Shown piece after piece: positions 48,401-60,388 of a DNA stretch of 64,000 nucleotides. A program made the position numbers and the translations under genes. Within the stretch, counting starts at the first letter, position 1, and the number at the start of each line of letters is the position of its first letter. Below the pieces are notes generated by a model. That model was not told the DNA's origin. It was given only the letters and a program-made list of their open reading frames with translations, and did not search any database. The DNA lies in contig JAMKCH010007188.1 in NCBI GenBank assembly GCA_023653785.1, positions 62,001-126,000 of the forward strand, in the 5' to 3' direction. This DNA is from Ophioderma brevispina (Eukaryota; Echinodermata; Ophiuroidea; Amphilepidida; Ophiodermatidae).

Positions 48401-48420
48401 TATTATACCGAGGCAGTCGA
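45412..48420. other. Non-coding, nothing major assigned
   Basis: A short inverted repeat at 46767-46857 (CAGCCTCATTCCGCAGGAA / TTCCTGGCAATGAGGCTG) and a GTATCTGCAATA duplication near 46560-46610 are the only structures seen. No convincing gene. Confidence 0.5.
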
Positions 48421-48480
48421 TCCAGAGGGGGCAAAATTCCTAAGTCATCCCGCCAGAGGGGGCAAAATTTGTAAGTCATC
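48421..48480. repeat. Two tandem copies of CCAGAGGGGGCAAAATT..AAGTCATC
   Basis: A 30-bp duplication, CCAGAGGGGGCAAAATTCCT / CCAGAGGGGGCAAAATTTGT, each followed by AAGTCATC. Confidence 0.8.
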
Positions 48481-49303
48481 GTGGTGATTTGCTTCAGTTT
48501 AGTCTGAACTTGACAAAATGCACGCGTACCACACAAAAAATGGCAAATTCTCAAAACATTTAGGACTGAAATTGGTCAAAATTCCCTGAAGAAGAGGGAT
48601 GAAAATGTATATTTTGGTCCATATCATCCCGCTTTTTCGAGCCAAAGGGGCAACTTGTCCCTCCTGCCCCCAGTCATACATGCAAACAATCACTCACTTG
48701 TCCTTGTGGGGCTCAAACTGAACATGTCTGCATTGAGTTTTGTCCTGCTGCTTGAACCATACTTAACCATTCATCTAATCAAGCATTGGATTCAGTAACG
48801 CAGGGCTTGTGATGACTTGATTAGCCAACAGAAATTTCTCCTGGGCTGAAGGATTTTGTAAGCTCTGCTGTAGTAATCATAGTCTGGTACAGGGTAACCT
48901 ATCAGATAATTAGTCATATGTTGGTATTGATATTCCATGTTGGATTTTGCACACTAGATAAGGCACAACTTAACCTTTGCCAATATGGTTACACTAAATC
49001 CACTAATAAAGATAAGGCAATACTCTAATTAAAACAGATAAGGCAGCAACTTAACTTGTGCTGGTATTAAGTTTACCATTCAACCAGCTAAACCACAAAC
49101 GAATTAAGATTTAGAACTAATTTGTTCACTAATGGTTATGCCTGTCAAATCATTACATTGCGTGAATAGAAGAAAGTTGTATTGGAACTTGAGTTAATGA
49201 TATTAGGAGAATAAGAAATTGACTGGGATATATGGTGAAGCTGTAATTATTCAAATGAACCGATTTACAAGCTAAAGCTGGCCAAAGCCATTCCAATTCA
49301 GTC

Positions 49304-49719
49304 TTAAAGGCTGACTCAGAGATTTCCACGGATGTCGCCTTCAATTTTCTAAAAAATTGTTTTTTTGCATACCATAATGCTTGTCCACATACTAATCACT
49401 GTGTGAAATAGCTAAGCTCAAATCGACTTCTCTTCACATAGAAATTCACAACTTTTGGAATAAAATTTTTAAAATTCTGGATCCAGAACTTTTTGTTATG
49501 CACCGTATCTTACAGTTGTAGCTACACATAAATGATTACTACATCAAACGAAATTCCGATTCTCTCAGGTTTGGAATTGAGCATTTTGGGTGACTATGTT
49601 AATTCTAGTTGCCTAGAACTAAACATAGTCCATAGTTCTATATTGATAAAAAAAGTTTTAACTTTAAACTTTAAAATTTTGAAATTTAAAAATTTTGAAA
49701 TCTCTGAGTTGGCCTTTAA
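49304..49719. mobile_element. TTAA-bounded element (family C-like, copy 3)
   Basis: TTAAAGGCTGACTCAGAGAT and ATCTCTGAGTTGGCCTTTAA are about 24-bp terminal inverted repeats. 416 bp; the 93-codon frame inside and beyond is chance. Confidence 0.85.
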
Positions 49720-52700
49720 TGTGCATTCCTACAGGCTCAACCTGCTGATGTGCATAGAAGTCAGTGGATGTAAATTTTGGAGCACAATTGAAACAGTAGT
49801 CTTTGGACAGTGAAAGCATGAAAGTTTCACCGATCTCTTAAAATTAAATGCTATTTCATCATGAGCTTTTAATAATCATGAATAGTAATATAAATTTTTT
49901 CAGGCACTCTGGCAATTTTGTGGTTTGTTTTCCATGCTGTAACAATGTATACAAACGTCATACATTTAATAAATCACAAATTTAAATTATAACATTGTTA
50001 ATTAATAAGTTCACATTCAGCCATCATTTTATTTTACAGATAGCTTGATAAAACAAACTTTTTAGCACATGAACAACATTTTTGGCCAACCAGATTACTT
50101 TATTTAACAGAAGATGTTTAAAACTGCTGAAATTTGGCCAATGAAATTCCTTGCTTGATTTTACAACATAACCTTTTGTTTTAGGAGTGGAAGGCAGCCT
50201 CATGTGTAGTCAAGAAAGAATTTGGCGTGCAAATGATTTGGAGGGAAACGCATAAACTGGAAATCAATCTTTTCTTTTAAAAGAAAAAACAATTTTGGTC
50301 TCCATAGTTAGTAAACTCAAGGTTTTAAATCCAGTTTTGTCCCCGCTAAATGGGGGTGGCGATACCCTCATACTCGCAATACTGCTGTGTGTAGGATTTT
50401 ATTGGAGCAAAATATAATTAACCGGTTGCCCCTTCCTGATGCAATCCATAAAATAAAGGGCACTAAATCCATTAACTTTCTTCTAGTTCACTTTCCATAT
50501 TTTAATTCAAACACCAATCATTCTGATCTGAAAAGGTGCAGAATGCCCTTCAAACCGCTAGCGTGCACCACCACCATTGAAATACTTTATTCTGCTTTTC
50601 TACATAGAGTTCACCCAAGCAATTAATGTTACAGTTTTCCAATACAAGATAGATCAGTACCGTTGTATTTTAAGTACTTGCTTTGTTGAGAAATAATTGA
50701 TCATTTATGTTATAGAAAAAATATCCATTTTGTTCAAAGTGGACATGTCTATAATATAACAAAATGAATTCTGAGTTTCGTTCCTTTCCTCCGTGGACCA
50801 ACGGAGATTGGTTTTGAAATCTTAGCGCTGTTCGGACACTTGTTGATGATGTGAATTAAAGGATTGTTTATTTAAGAGTGTACTTCGCTTAACAGGTATA
50901 TATATAGGGTTTTTTACTCTTTAACAGATGTGCCAAGACGACAAAACTGCAGTGCAGATTTGATAGCTGGTATATAGATTAAAACTATTTCTGTAATGTT
51001 GAAAAACTGTCTATGAGAATAGCGGCAAAATAGGGAACAAAGTAGTGATGATGTGACATAGTGTCTTGATCAATGGGCTTTGTCTTGCTATTGGTTCTAT
51101 CATGGTTTCGGGGATCTGTGGTAGTGATGAACGTTTTTCCAGCAAACAAGGGCATTAAAAAAGTTGTGTTTTTGGGTTTCTTTTTTTCACAGAATATTGT
51201 CAAAATCAAAATAGTGAATTGTATCAATGTTAAAATTTATTCCAAAACGTTTGGAAGTATTATGTCCTATGCTGTTGTTACTAAACATCTGATTAGATTT
51301 TTATTTTGACCTAAATTACAAGTTAAATCCGCCACCCAAGCACACTGTCTGTGGTCAATCACATTGTGTCTTCATCTCTGCAAACACCACATGAAATGCC
51401 AAGGTTACAACCGTAGTGGGGCCACCGAAGACTAAAGGATAACACTGGGCACAAGACAGCATTGTTACTTGTTACTTTTTCCTTAAGTTTTTGCTATTGC
51501 TATGGTAATTTTTTCTGGTTCATTTATCACTCAAGTCTTAAGTTTGGAACATGATAGCACTGTGGGTTGTGAATCTTAACTTGTGTATTACATGATTGAA
51601 AGGGACAGGAATCAAGCTCAAATGTGAGACATCACACCAAAAGGTAATTATGGCCCAATGGAAGATGTGCACAAAACATTTGCTCCATTAACACCCCAAA
51701 CGTAGATCGGATTAAAGCCGTAAACAAAGCAACAAGTGCGAGAATGACAAACATAAATGCTCCATTAAGGTCAAAGGATGATTTGAGGTCACTTAAAACA
51801 TCCTTTCATTGTCCATCTCTTACCAATGGTTGCACTTCTTAAGTTTTATAACAACCTTGTGCAAACTTGTTTTGTTATACATGGCATGAGTTTACAAAGT
51901 AACTTTACTAGGTGCCACAATTGAAAGGCAAAGGTAACTTGAGATCATTTTTCCATGTTTTGCATTTTAGCAAAACTGTATAATTGTGCACATGTAAATT
52001 TCAGGGAAATGTCTGAGCACATTCATAAGTTTGGCAAGATGATACTCCTGAGATGATCTTGAAGATCAAAGGTCTACAATTATCAGTGCAGTTACTGTGG
52101 TCAAGAAAAGGAAATTGGCAGTTGGATATACCTTTGGTTAAAAGTCACCAGTTTTAGTAAATATTGATCACTTAACACATTGCAGGTGCTAAAACTGCTG
52201 AAAGGCAGTTGCGAAGATATGCAAGATGAGGTCGAAAGTCATGTAGAACTTTTGGATTCATTGATTTGTTGTAGGCTTGGTTAAAATTTGATGTCTCTTC
52301 CATTTTGTTATGCAGAAGGTTGCACCTTTAAACCTTGGGTGAAATGGTGTTAACAGTGTAGCATATCCTCAAAAAAATTTGTATATTTTAAAGCAAAATC
52401 ACAAGTTACTTAATAAGACACCAAAAAGTCAATCACATAGTACCTTTTGATCTGATGAAATCCAATATAGATAAGGTTCCGGAAAAATCTAGCATTACTG
52501 TTGCACTATGCTGGGATAGGGCGAGTTTCAGCAATAACATTGCAAATGTAAGCAGTATCATACTGACAGGAATGTCTTTATTAGAAAAGCAGAAAGTGGT
52601 TATGTTAGGTAACGGTTTGACTAAAGCTAGGATTTTGCTTACATGTCAGCACTAAATTGAGCAGTGTTGAGATTGGCAAGGGATTTGTGATCTGCAAGGG

Positions 52701-52831
52701 ATGTATGATTAGTTGTAATAAGAAACATTTGAAATTGGTTTGTAAATGCGAACATCTTGCAAATTCCTAGTGACAGTGTATGTCTTAAAGAGAAGACATC
52801 GTAAGTAATGAGTAGTTTGCATACTTATGAA
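49720..52831. other. Non-coding, nothing assigned
   Basis: AT-rich; short frames only, no recognisable exon, RNA or repeat. Confidence 0.5.
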
Positions 52832-53328
52832 TTAAAGGTGCATTTTGTGATTTCAGCACCTTCTGTTTCATTCATTGATCACTAGATATCCTTGAGAAAA
52901 CCTTATTCTCAAATTTTAGCTGATCCCGATCTTGCGGTTTTGTGTTATGAGCAATTGCTTGTTTCCACGGTCCCATAGGCTACTGCGCTGTAATTTCTGT
53001 CCGCTTACGGACAGAAAATACAAAATTGCGAATTTCTTACAGATGCGACCGAATTTGCACGTACGATTGGGTACACGTGGATTACTAAGGCTAACGGTTC
53101 AGATGATATAAAAATCTCAACATTTTTTAGGTAAGTCGGGGGACGAGGCTGTCGATCACGAAATACCCCTTTAAGCAAAATCCCTTGATTTTAGCAGGCA
53201 TATGGCATTTGCACGTACGATTGGGTACACGTGGATTACTAAGGCTAACGGTTCAGATGATATAAAAATCTCAACATTTTTTAGGTAAGTCGGGGGACGA
53301 GGCTGTGGATCACGAAATACCCCTTTAA
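52832..53328. mobile_element. TTAA-bounded element with duplicated right end (family C-like, copy 4)
   Basis: Left TTAAAGGTGCATTTTGTGAT mirrors right ATCACGAAATACCCCTTTAA at 53155-53174. The right part and flank (53053-53206) is duplicated in tandem as 53207-53360, giving a second right end at 53309-53328. Confidence 0.82.
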
Positions 53329-53360
53329 GCAAAATCCCTTGATTTTAGCAGGCATATGGC
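53053..53360. repeat. 154-bp tandem duplication
   Basis: ATTTGCACGTACGATTGGGT starts at 53053 and 53207. One difference noticed across the copies (GTCGATCACG against GTGGATCACG). Very young, or an assembly artefact. Confidence 0.97.
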
Positions 53361-55450
53361 TCTATGGCCATGGTGAGCAATCCATTGAAAGAAGCCAAAG
53401 ATCAGGAATTGATTTGGTTACAAGAGATTTCCTATAAGCATACAACCACTTTGAATCTGTACACAAAATGTTCAGTGTCAGGATTTCATTGCTTGGACCG
53501 AACTTGAAAATGTCATGTGTGTTACAGTTAGCCTAAATCTTTGTATCACTTCTGCTTTATCACTTCAGTTACTCAGGTTTGGTCCTAGCTCATAATTTTC
53601 CTGGTGTGTATCATTCGGTCCATTGCAAATATGGGCCTGTAAATTTTGTCCTATTTTTTTGTACCCAAATTATTTCACCAATGCCTTGACAATCTGAAGG
53701 GGGCATCATACACATTTGACTTTCCTCCCTCTTCCTTTCCTTTTCTTCATCCATTCTACCCTACATTTTCCCACTTTCTTGGTAGCTTGAGCTCAATATC
53801 CCAGTCGGACCCATCTGAGGGGGCAATCCTTGTTACGCTACTAGTTTGGTCTCAAGTGAGAGGTTGACATCATTGTAGTTTTGACATTGTGCAGCCTTGC
53901 AATGAGCAAGCTATCCTCAGAGTCAGCATTATATGCTTGCACATAAGGATGGCATTACTGAAATGCTAGCACACATACACGGAAATATTGTGATGTCACC
54001 TCAAGAATGAACAGAGTATGATTAGTTACTCAATACTTGGCTTAGTTTGCATCAGAATGTGCTAAAGGCTATCAGCTACTGCAGCATCAACAACTCAATG
54101 ACATAGTGGAAGCACAATTAGCTTGAGAGTTTACAAAGACCAGAAAAAATATACCGTAACATATTTGTTGTAAATATGGTCTATGCATTATACTATGAAC
54201 TGTTATAATAGATGATATCATTAAGATTATTTTCACTACTAGTATATCATTTTTTTGCTTGGTTGATTTAGATACTGGTTTTTCAACATCATCATATTCT
54301 TACCCCAAGATTTTCCAAAATTTGACATTTGATTTAAGATACAATTTATTTTTACTGAAATTAACAATTGAGATTTTCAAGTATTACATTGTGTGGTGGA
54401 TTTTAGTTGAGTAAAAATGTTCAAAGTTTTATTTTTGGATTGTTAATCTTTATAGTACTGGCATTCACTTTACCTAGCATGTTGTTATTTCACCAGTTTT
54501 TGCTTAGAGTGAAAATAATTCTTTTGATCTTAATAAGCAAGATTTTTTATATCAATGCATTATTGTTCTAATAAACCTGATAAACTAGTGATGTTTATTT
54601 GGGTTACTTGAGAGCACCGTGCATGAAATAGGAGTTCATCTACACTTTTTCATCAATGGCTTTTGTGCGTCATTGTGAGTGTGGTGTTGTGTGCAGGGAG
54701 CTCACCAACACACTCACGGTGAACACAACTCTCTTTTTCTCTTATACTAGTCTGCAGTATTTGCAGAATGTAATATACCAGATAATACTGACTTTGACCA
54801 TTGACCCGAGTGTACTGACTAAAGCACATAGATTCAATGTATTTGATATAACTCATAGATAGATTCTTACAGTAAGTTGGTTTGAAGTGAGACATGCGAC
54901 AATTACTATATAGAACTTGTCCGATGCATTATTTGCGTTACCAGAAAATGGGCGACTACATCAACAAGGATATTCCTAACTATCAAATCAGGTGTGATAT
55001 GAATTAGACATATTGCTTGCATCACATTTGTGATATTTTGGTCATTGGATGAAAAAAATTCTAATAATTAAGGGGCTTTTGTCCATTAGAAAATATGTAA
55101 TGGTGCCATCTCGAGTTCGCAGAGTTCAGAATTCATACTTTAACCGAACTGAATAGTTTGGAACCCTGTTGATATACTCTATATAGTGGGAAGGTAATTT
55201 TTCACACTTTTGAAGTTAACCAGACAATCACAAATTTAAATCCTGCAAAAATATTCATAATCTACAGGATTCAATATGCAGATCTTTCAAAATGCAAACA
55301 AAATTAACTCTGTTAAAATATCCCACTATACAGGACTGCATGTTAAATGTGCTCACTTACAAAGACTTGTCGAATATTGCTGAGGGCCAGTGTGTGTGAA
55401 GTGCATTTTATTCTTCATAAAATGCCAACATTTCAGCAAATAGACAATTT
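53361..55450. other. Non-coding, nothing assigned
   Basis: CT-rich patch near 53720-53780; otherwise AT-rich with chance frames. Confidence 0.5.
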
Positions 55451-55470
55451 CTAATGCCATATGGCATTAG
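55451..55470. repeat. Perfect 20-bp palindrome
   Basis: CTAATGCCATATGGCATTAG is its own reverse complement. Adjacent sequence gives no further inverted repeat. Confidence 0.95.
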
Positions 55471-56981
55471 TAGAAGAAACCATACATGAGTTATACCAAT
55501 CCAAATGCTGACTGTCATTGCAAGGTGGTCGAATTAGATTTTTCTCCGAGCGACGGCTCATGCTATTCCACGGGGCATGTGTAATGGTACGAGCCACCTG
55601 CTGCGGAAAGATGTAGTTTTGCCATCCCACTCTTGGACGGTCAAATCGTATACTGTTTTCTGTATGCACATTGAGTAAGTTGTGTAATTGACTGGTGTAC
55701 TGTTAGCGTATGAGCTTTGAGCCCATACGCTGCATGTTGTGCACTATGCATTGTGAACACTATAGACTAAGAGACCTTTGTGGACAAGATCAGTTTGATT
55801 TGGTTGATGGTGTAGTTGCACTTTATATTGCTATCGGGTTTGCACCGGAAATGCACTGTTAAATACTATTGATGTGTAGCCATTGTACCATACAAGAATT
55901 TTAACAAAATGTTAATAACAATTTCAGTGTACTAAAAACAAAAAATCTGCAAGTAATGGCAAAAAAAGGTCACTCTTGAACTTTTATTACAAAATATATG
56001 TATGATAACTTGTCAAGTTTGTAAAGGATACTTATCACAAATTGGTTGTATTAAAGCTGAGAAATGCCATTAAGATCCTTTCCAACTGTAGTTTACTAAA
56101 AAAAATGAAATCCAGAGGGTCTTATTGATATCTTTATTATTGCTATTATTACTATCATGATTGTATTTCTGGGTTTTAAGCAGACATAGGTCAATTTTCA
56201 ATTTAGGGTATATTGTAAGTGTATTGTAAATATGTACAAGCTATGTAAAATATAGTGGAACCTAATTGGTCACCGTTTTTACTGCCTACTTGCAAGTAGG
56301 GTCAAAGTTGATGGCATAGGGAGTTTTCACAGAATAATTAGTATATTTAAGCACAAAGTGGGACATTATTGTTATATTATTGGGTTGAAGACATTTGTAG
56401 ACATATTGCCGTGTAGTACTATTAAATTCTTTGCCTCTTGCGCTCTTTAAAACAAAGAAAAAATGCTTTGCACCGCAAAATCTGACAACCCCCGAAATTT
56501 GAAATGGAAGTTTCCGTCTAAGCTTATTGGACTGTTCAATGCATTTAGTAGGGGTGAAATGTCACATTTTGTGCAAGTTGAAGTCGTTCATTTAGTTGCA
56601 GCTGAAATTGCCAACAAATTCTGTTCTGTGCTGGACACGACTGTAGAAATTTTTTGGTTGTGAGATTATTGGCAAAAGCTTCACTTTGGTTGGGTTTCAA
56701 GATTCTTGGAAAGTGTATTGATCATTTGGTTTTTATTTCAGACATACTGCTGGAAACAAGTCTTACAAAGAGATACAACTTGAATGTCAACGCAAAATCA
56801 TGATAATTAAAAACAGCTATCATTCTAATCTGAAATAAGTCTATGCATTTACAAATTTGTAAAAAACTCACTGTTGTACAAACATCTCTGAACATTCCTT
56901 TTTCCTGTATTTGGTTTATTCTTCCAAGAATCTTGAAATGAATAAAATACAGTTTTCACCATGCTTCTTATAGCTTGTGTA
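55471..56981. other. Non-coding, nothing assigned
   Basis: AT-rich, with a 66-codon chance frame at 56463-56663. Confidence 0.5.
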
Positions 56982-57710
56982 CAGGGCGTCCACAAAAAAA
57001 AATGGTGCAAGGCAAAAGCACCCTCGTTGGAAGTAAGAAAAATAAGATAATTATAACATATGTAAATATCACATATGTAAATATCACATCTTGGCTTTTG
57101 AATACCGTTTACAGCATCCAATTTGCTTGTTGCAGTCCAGAGATATTAAAATTCTAAGAGAGGGTGAAATACCAATTGCCACTTTTCACAGAATAGGATA
57201 ACTTAACACAATCTAATTATGCATTTGATAGGACACGTTATTGATTTGAAAAAAATCATCCATCACACAATTATAATGCTTGAGCTTTGTTCTTGTTACT
57301 TTATATCAATGTTTCTTTTACATTGTAAAATGACTTGCTGGAAACAATTTCTGCACCTCTTGAATATTTTTTGTTCTAAAAATTAATCACACATTTTATC
57401 ACCAATTTAGTTATCATTATCATAATGATGTTCAATTACTTAACAGGTTTCTTTGCATTATTGTGTGATAATCGAGTGCTTTTAAAGCAATAAGCCCTAT
57501 CACCATGATGCTCTTCGTTTGTATTCCATTCTGTGAAAAGTGGCACAATTGGTATCGCACCCTCTCTTAGATTATTAGCCATATCTCTGGATTGCAACAA
57601 CCAAATCGGATGGAAGAAGCCAAGACTTCATCACGATGTCACTATCTGATTTCTGTGTCGCCTCCAATGAGGGTGCTTTTGCCTTGCACCACTTTTTTGT
57701 GGACATCCTG
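56982..57710. mobile_element. TA-flanked long-TIR element (Tc1/mariner-like MITE), copy 2
   Basis: TA|CAGGGCGTCCACAAAAAAAA at the left and TTTTTTGTGGACATCCTG|TA at the right. The inverted repeats reach about 200 bp: ATGGTGCAAGGCAAAAGCAC, TTGCAGTCCAGAGATATT and CTAAGAGAGGGTG..ACTTTTCACAGAAT all recur mirrored. 729 bp, no transposase. Confidence 0.9.
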
Positions 57711-57786
57711 TATGATATCCAGTTATATCAATGCCTACTAAAATAATGGGGAAAAAAGGATTTAAATTGGGAAATTGATTCTAGGC

Positions 57787-57969
57787 CAGGGGTTCTCAAT
57801 AGGCGGCCCGGGGGCCAAATGCAGCCCACCAACCATTGATTTTTGGCCTTCCACTTGCTCTAAAATACAAATGGAAACATAAGAAATTGAGGTGTATTTT
57901 GCCCACAAGTAGGGAACTTTGAAATATGTTTGGTATTCTCTGGCTCTTGAACTAAATTGAGAATCCCTG
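57787..57969. mobile_element. hAT-type non-autonomous element with perfect 8-bp target duplication
   Basis: Ends CAGGGGTTCTCAA and TTGAGAATCCCTG, flanked on both sides by TTCTAGGC (57779-57786, 57970-57977). The interior GGCGGCCCGGGGGCCAAATG resembles ends of hAT/Charlie-type elements. An 8-bp duplication and CAG..CTG ends are diagnostic for hAT. Confidence 0.92.
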
Positions 57970-57979
57970 TTCTAGGCAA

Positions 57980-60250
57980 AGTTGAATTGATCTATAAGAT
58001 GACATGGTAAATTCTGTATAAGTTGTTTTTGATTATGTTTACTGCGATCTTAATTTTGGCTTCTAATTAAAAAAAAACAGCTTGAAAACTTGAGCAAAAC
58101 AAGTCTAGATGTATATTTAGGAACTAGTTAAAGCAAAAAGCACAGTACTACACACTAATTCTGATATAGTTGGTTATATTTGCTTGTCATCTCCCTTTGG
58201 TTGCTGCACCAGTGCAATAAATCGCTTTCATACTTGAAACCTGCAGAATAATCACAACTTATGTGTTTGTCTCTTTTCTATCCACATTTTTATGGGCAGG
58301 ACCACTTAGCAATCTGCTGTGTGTGCGTGTGAATGTATGTATAATACGTGTTTACAACACATGCATTTTTAGTTTAGTACTTACAATTACAGTAATTGTG
58401 TGTGTTGTAAGTAACATACAAAACGAGTTGTGAATATTAACAGGGGGGTAGGACATTGCCAACCACTAACAGACAACATCAACTCCCGGGTGTGCAGTCT
58501 GTTTCAAAGACTTAATGGTAGGAGGGGGCGCCTCTGGACGCATATCGAACGGTTACCAACCGACTTGACTAAAGATAGGCCTGCGTCACGAATATTTAAA
58601 ATCTTAATGACCGTTTTGGAAATACACTATTTTGCAGCCGGGTTAATCCCACGAACCCTGACGGTTGTGAAGTCAATATTTTTTCTTAATTTATTCATGA
58701 TTATTACTAAGATCTTTTGAACAAAGGTTTAAGAGATGATTTTTTAATGTCACTGGGACCGAGACTGCCATAGTAAATGCACGTAGCAGTTCCCCAATTA
58801 CCGTTGGGAAAAATCCCCAATTCGAGCAGACCGTGTCCTACACCCCTGAAATTAATTAGGTATTTTGGACACCATAGAAAGTTTATTTTGAAATTTAAGT
58901 AAATTAAAGTGCTAATGGGGGTATGTGGGGGGCTGGGGAGGGAAAGGAACATATACAAGCCAAGAACTTCAACTGCAAAATTTTTTCTTGCAGAACTGCA
59001 AAATTTTTTCTTCTTGCAGAATGCAAAAAATTCATATTTCCACTGATATGCCCATGAAAGTTTGTGTGATACACCACATTTGGAGACGATTTTTGTTACT
59101 CTTATTCTCCTTGGGAAAGAAATATATTGCATGCCCTATTTATGCAGTTCATTGTAATATTTAAACTCTATAAATACACTAAGCACACAATGTCAAATTG
59201 AATTACTGTCCTATTGTCCTTCTGGTTACAACCTTTTAGACATCAAACACATGAATGTGGTACAAAGTTCGTACAAAGCCCAGCTGTTGATTCAAAATCA
59301 GTCTTTGTGAAAAGACTGACCAACATCAAATAAAACCAAAATATGCTTAATGTTATATTTGGAACATAATTACTAACTTCCAATGAGAGGTTTGAGCCCA
59401 TTTGGATTATAATCAGAATCTTCAAAGCAGGTGTCCTGCATATAAATATATGAACCTGCTTGATTTAATCCCATACTAAATCCCTTCCAATCGTAACAAA
59501 TAATTTTTGACGTTAAAAAACTCTAGTCAGAACGTTCATGTACCGTACAGTTTGAGTATATACACAATTATTTTGGCTGAAACTGATAGATGCCACCTGG
59601 GCACCTTGGCATTTTGAGAAATCCAAGAGTGTGTCGCCATAAATGATAACTATATTACAGCTTCAATCGAAATCAACGTGTTAATGACATTAGAAATGTA
59701 CCTATGATCCTAACCAATGTACAACAACAACTTCAATTTGTTATAAATGCGGCCAAATCAAAATAAACGAATATGGTGGCAAAGTTTGTTAAAAATACCA
59801 TAGGAATTGCATTTTTTCACAATCAATTTATATCGACAACATTTTTTATTTATCGGGATTACCTGTTATCACTTGGTTATGATCATAGGTACTTTCTAAT
59901 GTGTTTCATTGATACAATAAAATATACGTTACGATAATATTTAGAAATTTGTGTCAGTTTTTTTTTAGAATCCATGTTTTGGCTGCAGATTGATTGACGT
60001 CATGTTGTAATTTAAATGTATCAGCATCATTTATTGTGTCTAACACATAATCTAAGTACTTCATGTTTTTTTTTATTACAGGTATTTGCTGTTATCGGGC
60101 CTATTTTAAAATTAGATTTGGCTTTGGAATTTGAAGTATGACTCAATGATATAAGGGCAATGCCACTTGTTCATGGGTCCATAGTAATCTAGTACCTCCA
60201 TAGTTTGGGGATAATATAGGGTTTTGAATAGATAATTATCATTTTGGCAC
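57980..60250. other. Non-coding, one GC-richer patch
   Basis: 58440-58680 is GC-richer with a 96-codon frame of no recognisable family. 58975-59030 holds two copies of TGCAAAATTTTTTCTT. The antisense 141-codon frame at 58707-59132 shows no domain. Confidence 0.45.
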
Positions 60251-60388
60251 GGCGCCCCCCTCCCCTCCGCCCGCCCCCCCCCCAAAGAAAAAAAAAAAAA
60301 AAAAAAAGATAAAATCCAAAACCAAAAAACAACACCCAAAAACCCAACACCCCCCCCCCGGCCCCCCCAACCACGCCCCCCCCCCAGC
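60251..60388. repeat. Poly-C / poly-A low-complexity tract
   Basis: Runs of 8-10 C alternate with a 22-base A-rich run and AAACCCAACACCCC-type sequence. On the minus strand the runs of G could form quadruplexes. Lengths are likely uncertain. Confidence 0.9.

Noticed and set aside
58707..59132. 141-codon minus-strand frame
   Set aside because: Contains low-complexity K/F runs and no domain; overlaps a frame on the other strand.
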